A DNA stretch of 64,000 nucleotides from Actinomycetes bacterium (lineage in GTDB: Bacteria > Actinomycetota > Actinomycetes > Actinomycetales > Cellulomonadaceae). The notes beneath the pieces were generated by a model, which searched no databases, was not told where the DNA came from, and was given only the letters and a program-made list of their open reading frames with translations. The first letter of the stretch is position 1, and each line of letters begins with the position of its first letter. Where the stretch lies: contig JAJYSG010000001.1 of the NCBI GenBank assembly GCA_021793675.1, forward strand, positions 41,702 to 105,701, read 5' to 3'. Both the position numbers and the translations under genes were made by a program. Below are positions 58,903 to 64,000 of the stretch, piece by piece.

Positions 58903-59633
58903 GCACCCCCCGGGCGCTGCCGCCGACGTCCCCGTTCGCGCACGACGACGGCACGGCTGACCCCGCGGTGACGGCCGTCCTCGCCGAGCACGCGGCGGGC
59001 CGGGCCGACGTCGCCGACGTGCTGACGGTGCTCGCCGAGGCGCGGCTGCTGGTCGCGATCCTGCCGCACGGGCGCGAGCAGGCCCCGACGGACGAGGCGT
59101 CCCGAGCGGCCTACGACCCGGGGGCGAGCGGCGCCGCGGTGGTCGGCGTCGCCGCCGGCGACGGTCGCGCCGCGATGCCGGTGTTCTCCTCGGTCGCAGC
59201 GCTGGCGGCCTGGCGCGCGGACGCCCGGCCGGTGCCGACGCCCGCCCGCCAGGCGGCGCAGGGCGCGCTGGCCGAGGGCTGGCCGGTGCTGGTGCTCGAC
59301 CCTGCGGGGCCGGTGACGGTCCGGCTGCCCCGGCCCGCGGTCGTCGCGCTCGCCGAGGGCGGCCGGTGGCGCCCGGCGGTGCGCGACGGCGCCGTGGACG
59401 GTGAGGTGGTGGCGGCGGTCGCGACCGCCCTGGCCGGCATCGACGCGCTCGCCGGCTGCGACGTCGTGCCGGGCGGGCGGGGCGAGGTGGCGATCGAGCT
59501 GGCGGTGCGGGCCGGGCTGGACCGGGCCGGCCTCGAGGGCGTGGTGGCGCGCGTCAACGACGCGCTCGCGGCGGACCCGACGGTCGCGGGGCGGGTCGAC
59601 TCGCTCGAGCTGCGGCTGCGGCCGGCCGGCTGA
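58899..59633 (+). CDS. SseB family protein
   Basis: [17 protein letters not shown] ... [33 protein letters not shown]. Confidence 0.8.
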   Translation: MSTPRALPPTSPFAHDDGTADPAVTAVLAEHAAGRADVADVLTVLAEARLLVAILPHGREQAPTDEASRAAYDPGASGAAVVGVAAGDGRAAMPVFSSVAALAAWRADARPVPTPARQAAQGALAEGWPVLVLDPAGPVTVRLPRPAVVALAEGGRWRPAVRDGAVDGEVVAAVATALAGIDALAGCDVVPGGRGEVAIELAVRAGLDRAGLEGVVARVNDALAADPTVAGRVDSLELRLRPAG

Positions 59634-59640
59634 CAGCGTC

Positions 59641-59757
59641 TCAGCGGCGGCGGCGCAGCGCCCGGGCGACGGCCGCGGCCGACGCGACGACGGTCGCGGC
59701 GCACCCCGCCACGCCGTGCTCGTGTCGCTCTCGCCCGCACCGGACGCCGTGTCGTCG
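59641..59757 (-). other. Putative out-of-frame remnant of the protease's C-terminal linker and TM anchor
   Basis: Minus strand +1 frame DDDTASGAGESDTSTA, then original frame GVAGCAATVVASAAAVARALRRRR*. Confidence 0.45.
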
Positions 59758-60489
59758 TCACCCGGCGCACGTCGGCGCGGGCTGGAACCCGGTCTTGTCG
59801 TCCAGCATGGCGCGCAGGGTGCTCACCGGCACGAGGAACGAGTAGCCGGCGTCGTTCTTGGCATAGACCACCCCGATGACCTTGCCGTCGGCACCCAGCG
59901 CCGCGGAGCCGGACGATCCGGGCTCGACGCGCGCGTCCGTGACCAGGACCTGACCGAGCGTGGCGTTGAGCGGATCGGTGGTGGTGCCGATCACGTGGCC
60001 GTTCGTCACCGTCAGCTCGCCGCCCAGCGGATAGCCCACGACGGTCACCGGGTCGCCCTGGCGGGGGTCGGTAGCCGCCAGCTGCGGCGACGACGGCAGG
60101 TCCTCCTTCGTGCGCACCAGCGCGAGGTCCGCCAGGGCGGCGGTGCTGGCGGCGGTGACGTCGACGTCGTGACCGTCGTAGGTCGACACCTGGAGGCGCG
60201 CGGAGTCCTGGACCACGTGCTTGTTGGTCACGAGTGTGGTCGCCGTCAGCGCGAACCCCGAGCCCGTCGACACCTCGCCGCAGCCGACGTTGCGGATCCG
60301 CACCGCCATGCGCCGCACCGCGTCGAACCCGTCGGGGGAGAGCGCGTCGCTGCCGGCCGAGATCGTCGGGGTGGCCCGCACGGTCGGCACGGTGTCCGAG
60401 GGAATCGGGGGCGGCATCGACGGCAGTGCGGCGCACCCGGCGAGCAGCATCACGGTCGCGACGGGCAGCCACCCCCGGCGTGGCGTCAC
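59758..60489 (-). CDS. Trypsin-like (S1C-type) serine protease lipoprotein
   Basis: Lipobox MLLAGC; VGCGEVSTGSGFALTATTLVTNKHVVQ, ADLALVRTK, DARVEPGSSGSAALGADGKVIGVVYAK. Confidence 0.88.
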   Translation of the reverse strand: MTPRRGWLPVATVMLLAGCAALPSMPPPIPSDTVPTVRATPTISAGSDALSPDGFDAVRRMAVRIRNVGCGEVSTGSGFALTATTLVTNKHVVQDSARLQVSTYDGHDVDVTAASTAALADLALVRTKEDLPSSPQLAATDPRQGDPVTVVGYPLGGELTVTNGHVIGTTTDPLNATLGQVLVTDARVEPGSSGSAALGADGKVIGVVYAKNDAGYSFLVPVSTLRAMLDDKTGFQPAPTCAG

Positions 60490-61208
60490 TTGGTGAGCTC
60501 CGCCTGCAGCGACGCGTTCGCGTCACGGGCCTGGCCGCAGTAGTTCTGGACGTCCTGGCGGTAGGAGGCCAGCGACTGCGGGTCGTACTGCGCGGAGTTC
60601 TCGATGTACCCGATGAGCTTCTCCTGGCCGTCGATGCAGGTCGCCAGCGCCGTGGCGACCTGTCCGGCCGCCTTGGACACCCGCGCCTGGTAGTCGGCGA
60701 GCTGTTGCTGCGTGGCCGTCTGGTCACCCAGCTGCGCCTTCTCGTCCGCCAGCTGCGTGATGCGGGTCTGCGCGGTCGTCAGCTGGTCCTGCACGGCCTG
60801 CAGCTCGGTCCGCGTCGACTCGAGGTCGGAGCGGGCCTGGGCGAGGTCGGCGCCGTGCTGCTCGGCGAGCGCCTGCCACTGCTGGGAGTGCTGCTGCCAC
60901 GCGGCGTTGACGTGCAGCAGGTACCAGGTGAGCGCGCCCGATCCGGCGAGGGCCACGCCGAGGGCCACGGCGAGCACGACGACCGTCGTCCGGCGCGAGC
61001 GCGCCCTGGGCTCCGCGGCGGGCGCGGCCGCCAGGGACGTGCCGGTCGCCGGCTCCGCCGCACCCGGCGTCGTCGGGAGGTCCGTGCGGGTCACCGGCTC
61101 CCCGGTGGCGGGGGCAGCGCCTGGCAGCCACGCTGACCTGGTCGGGGGCGGCTCGGCCGCCGCGCGCCCCTGCTCGGGCGGACCAGGCCGCCAGGGTGCA
61201 TCGGTCAC
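60486..61208 (-). CDS. Single-TM coiled-coil hypothetical protein (GTG start)
   Basis: TM TTVVVLAVALGVALAGSGALTWYLL followed by coiled coil; overlaps protease start by 4 bp. Confidence 0.7.
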   Translation of the reverse strand: MTDAPWRPGPPEQGRAAAEPPPTRSAWLPGAAPATGEPVTRTDLPTTPGAAEPATGTSLAAAPAAEPRARSRRTTVVVLAVALGVALAGSGALTWYLLHVNAAWQQHSQQWQALAEQHGADLAQARSDLESTRTELQAVQDQLTTAQTRITQLADEKAQLGDQTATQQQLADYQARVSKAAGQVATALATCIDGQEKLIGYIENSAQYDPQSLASYRQDVQNYCGQARDANASLQAELTK

Positions 61209-61288
61209 GCCCGTCAGGATAGGCGGCGGCCGTCCCACGGCTCGAAAAGCCGTTCGGCGCCTCACCGTGCTGCGCCAGAATTGCTCCC

Positions 61289-62539
61289 GTGCCCCGTCGA
61301 TCGCCGTACTCGGCGCTGTTCGCGCTGCCTGGCGTCGCCCGGCTGTTCGCGATCGCGTTCGTGGCGCGACTGCCGCAGGCGATGACGGGCGTGGTGGTGA
61401 CGCTGCACGTCGTGACCACGCTGCACCGCGGATACGGCGAGGCCGGCCTGGTGACGGCCGTGATGACGGTCGGCATGGCGATCGGTGCTCCCTGGCGGGG
61501 TCGGCTCGTCGACCGGCTCGGGCTGCGCCGTGCGGTGGTGCCGTCGGTCGTCGTCGCCTCGCTGGTCTGGTTCACCGCCCCGCACCTGCCGTACCAGGCG
61601 CTGCTCGCAGCGGTGTTCGTCGGCGGCGTGTACTCGGTGCCGGCGTTCTCGGTGACGCGCCAGTCGCTGTCCGTGCTCGTGCCGGTGTCCCAGCAGCAGA
61701 CCGCGTTCGCCGCCGACTCGGTGCTGGTGGAGCTGACGTTCATGGTCTCGCCGCTGGTCGGCGTCTGGCTGGCCACCGCGGTGTCCACCACCGTGGCGCT
61801 CACGACGACGGCGGTGGTCACCGTCGTCGGCGGCGCGCTGCTGGCCTGGGCGGACCCACCCACCCGCTCGGCGCAGGCTTCGGTCGGCGAGCCCGACCAC
61901 GACCGTGGCGTGCGCGGGCTCATCACGCCGGGCATCGTCGTCGTGCTGCTGGCGGCCGTGGCGGCCGCGTTCATCCTGGTGGGCACCGACGTGGCGCTGG
62001 TGGCCGCGCTCAACGAGGCCGGGCGCGCGCGGGACATCGGCTGGATGGTGGCCCTGTGGTGCCTGGGCTCCGTGGTGGGTGGCGTGGTCTACGGCGGCCG
62101 AGCTCGTGGGGTCTCGCCGCTGGTGCTCGTCGCGCTGCTGGGAGCGGCGACCGTGCCGGCAGCCTTCGCCACCGGGCAGCCGTGGCTGGCCCTGGCGGTC
62201 GTCCTCGCCGGTGTGCCGTGCGCCGCCTCGCTGTCCGCCATCAACGCCGCGCTGGTCCGCCAGGTGCCGGAGCACCGCCGGGGCGAGGTGATGGGCTGGA
62301 GCGGCGCGACGTCCACGGCCGGCAACGCCCTCGGTGCGCCGCTCGTCGGGCTCGTCATCGACCGCGTCACGCCCGGTGCCGGGTTCCTCACCGCGGCATG
62401 CGTCGGCGGACTCGTCGCGCTCGCCGGGATCGCGGTGCTCCGCCTGGTGCGGACGCGGCGCGAAGGTGCGGCCGACGTCGGCGCCGGCACGGCGCAGGGC
62501 GCGGGCGAACCGGTTGCCGTCGGCGCGGACCTCAGCTGA
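61289..62539 (+). CDS. MFS transporter (GTG start)
   Basis: About 12 hydrophobic segments; GAPWRGRLVDRLGLRRAVVPS loop. Confidence 0.9.
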   Translation: MPRRSPYSALFALPGVARLFAIAFVARLPQAMTGVVVTLHVVTTLHRGYGEAGLVTAVMTVGMAIGAPWRGRLVDRLGLRRAVVPSVVVASLVWFTAPHLPYQALLAAVFVGGVYSVPAFSVTRQSLSVLVPVSQQQTAFAADSVLVELTFMVSPLVGVWLATAVSTTVALTTTAVVTVVGGALLAWADPPTRSAQASVGEPDHDRGVRGLITPGIVVVLLAAVAAAFILVGTDVALVAALNEAGRARDIGWMVALWCLGSVVGGVVYGGRARGVSPLVLVALLGAATVPAAFATGQPWLALAVVLAGVPCAASLSAINAALVRQVPEHRRGEVMGWSGATSTAGNALGAPLVGLVIDRVTPGAGFLTAACVGGLVALAGIAVLRLVRTRREGAADVGAGTAQGAGEPVAVGADLS

Positions 62540-62891
62540 CGGGTCCGGTGTACTTCTCGCCCGGCCCCTCACCGGGCGGGTCGGGGAACGGCGAGGCCTC
62601 ACGGAAGGCCAGCTGCAGGCTGCGCAGGCCGTCCCGCAGCGAGCGCGCGTGCTCGTTGCCGAGGTCCGGGGCGGCGGCCGTGACCAGCCCGGCGAGCGCG
62701 GTGATGAGCTTGCGCGCCTCGTCGAGGTCGCGCAGCGCGTCGCCCTCCTCCGCGAGCCCGCACGTGACGGCCGCCGCGCTCATCAGGTGCACGGCGGCGG
62801 TGGTGATCACCTGGACCGCCGGCACGTCGGCGATGTCGCGAGCGAGCTCGGCGACGTCGCCGGGGTCGGGCAGGGCGGAAGGTGTCGACAT
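62532..62891 (-). CDS. DUF1844 domain-containing protein
   Basis: VITTAAVHLMSAAAVTCGL...EARKLITALAGLVTAAAPDLGNEHARSLRDGLRSLQLAFREAS; neighbour of infC. Confidence 0.85.
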   Translation of the reverse strand: MSTPSALPDPGDVAELARDIADVPAVQVITTAAVHLMSAAAVTCGLAEEGDALRDLDEARKLITALAGLVTAAAPDLGNEHARSLRDGLRSLQLAFREASPFPDPPGEGPGEKYTGPVS

Positions 62892-63111
62892 GGGTCGATC
62901 CTGCCACCGGTGCCGGCCGGGCCGTCTGGTACCCTTGCCAGTTGACTGACCTGGTGGGCGTTCGCGTCCTCCGGGTGCACAAGTGGAGTCCTTCCCACCT
63001 GGGACCGACTGCCTCGCGCTACGCGGGACGACAGGGACCGGGTTCACAGTCCGCAGCGCGCGGTTCGCCGCGTGCAGTCGTTCGGCGCGCGCCGAGCGGT
63101 GCGGCGCTTCG

Positions 63112-63142
63112 AGGCCTCCGCCGGTGCCCAGGGCGGAGGCCT
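63112..63142 (+). promoter_or_regulatory. Attenuator/terminator-like hairpin in the infC leader
   Basis: Perfect 11-bp stem AGGCCTCCGCC/GGCGGAGGCCT followed by tcctcgttcc. Confidence 0.65.
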
Positions 63143-63186
63143 TCCTCGTTCCCGGCGGTCTGACCGACGACATCGAGGAGCACCAC

Positions 63187-64000
63187 ATCAGCGAGCCCCG
63201 CATCAACGATCGGATCCGTGTCGCCGAGGTCCGACTCGTCGGACCCAACGGCGAGCAGGTCGGCATCGTCCGCGTGGAGGACGCCCTGCGCCTGGCCCAG
63301 GACGCTGACCTCGACCTGGTCGAGGTCGCCCCCGACGCCCGGCCGCCCGTCGTCAAGATCATGGACTTCGGCAAGTTCAAGTACGAGGCCGACATGAAGG
63401 CCCGTGAGGCTCGCCGGAACCAGACGAACACGGTCCTCAAGGAGATCCGGTTCCGCCTGAAGATCGACCCGCACGACTACGGCACGAAGCTGGGCCACGT
63501 CGAGCGGTTCCTCAAGGGCGGCGACAAGGTCAAGGTGATGATCATGTTCCGCGGGCGTGAGCAGTCGCGCCCGGAGGCCGGTGTGCGGCTGCTGCAGCGC
63601 CTCGCCGGTGACGTCGCCGAGCTCGGCTTCATCGAGTCGATGCCCAAGCAGGACGGCCGCAACATGATCATGGTGCTCGGCCCGGTGAAGAAGCGGGCCG
63701 AGCAGCGCTCGGAGGCACGCCGTGCGGCAGCCGTGCGGCCCGCCGACGACCAGCCGGCCGCGGCAGCCGCACCGGCGGCAGAGGCCGCCCCGGCGCATCC
63801 GGCCCCCCGCCCTGCCGAGGTCGCCGCGGCTCCCGCCGTGGCCGCTGCCGCCCAGCCCACCGAGGCCGAGCCGGCTCCGCGCGCTGCCGAGGCCGCTGCC
63901 GCCCAGCCGGCCGAGGCCGAGCCGGTTGCGGCCCCTGCCGGGGCCGCGCCGCGTGCGACCACCGGCGCGCCGCGTCCGCAGGCTCCGCGTCCAGCCGCTC
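63187..64000 (+). CDS. infC: Translation initiation factor IF-3, probable ATC start, runs off the window
   Basis: [75 protein letters not shown] 6 nt upstream of ATC; not in supplied ORF track. Confidence 0.93.
   Translation, partial: MSEPRINDRIRVAEVRLVGPNGEQVGIVRVEDALRLAQDADLDLVEVAPDARPPVVKIMDFGKFKYEADMKAREARRNQTNTVLKEIRFRLKIDPHDYGTKLGHVERFLKGGDKVKVMIMFRGREQSRPEAGVRLLQRLAGDVAELGFIESMPKQDGRNMIMVLGPVKKRAEQRSEARRAAAVRPADDQPAAAAAPAAEAAPAHPAPRPAEVAAAPAVAAAAQPTEAEPAPRAAEAAAAQPAEAEPVAAPAGAAPRATTGAPRPQAPRPAA
63841..63925 (+). repeat. 34-bp near-identical direct repeat (51-bp period) in the infC C-terminal extension
   Basis: gccgctgccgcccagcc(ca/gg)ccgaggccgagccgg at 63841-63874 and 63892-63925. 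Confidence 0.85.

Noticed and set aside
1-64000. tRNA/rRNA genes, prophage, transposases, toxin-antitoxin or defence islands
   Set aside because: No cloverleaf-like sequences, transposase or phage motifs were recognised; gene order is ordinary actinobacterial core genome.

Overview
A 64-kb window of a high-GC Actinobacterial chromosome (Cellulomonas/Micrococcales-like by gene content and synteny). It is almost entirely core genome: recA(3' end)-recX-rny-miaB ... miaA-dapF-hflX-dinG-like-ldh-lexA/LysM-nrdR-serA-helD-like-cspA-dinB; the moxR/DUF58/transglutaminase operon; the complete dcw cluster (mraZ-rsmH-ftsL-ftsI-murE-murF-mraY-murD-ftsW-murG::murC-ftsQ-ftsZ-pgeF-sepF-yggT-divIVA); dksA-like-lspA-rluD-dnaE1; the his operon (hisD-C-B-orf-H-priA); and the start of infC. 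I found no tRNA or rRNA genes, CRISPR arrays or transposons. The most interesting signals are: (i) an in-frame MurG-MurC fusion ORF; (ii) a perfect LexA box in front of a HEPN-domain gene plus dinB; (iii) three LexA-box-like sites between lexA and a divergent LysM (YneA/ChiZ-like) gene; (iv) several clusters of 10-bp-periodic GTGGAG (MraZ-box-like) repeats, plus an mraW-RNA-like hairpin and competing hairpins before rsmH; (v) a recurrent TANNNT hexamer 6-8 bp upstream of many start codons, predicting leaderless transcripts; (vi) a non-ATG infC start missed by the ORF track, with an attenuator-like leader hairpin; (vii) an apparently frameshifted C-terminal membrane anchor after a serine-protease lipoprotein gene. 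All calls come from reading sequence and motifs; no database search was run.
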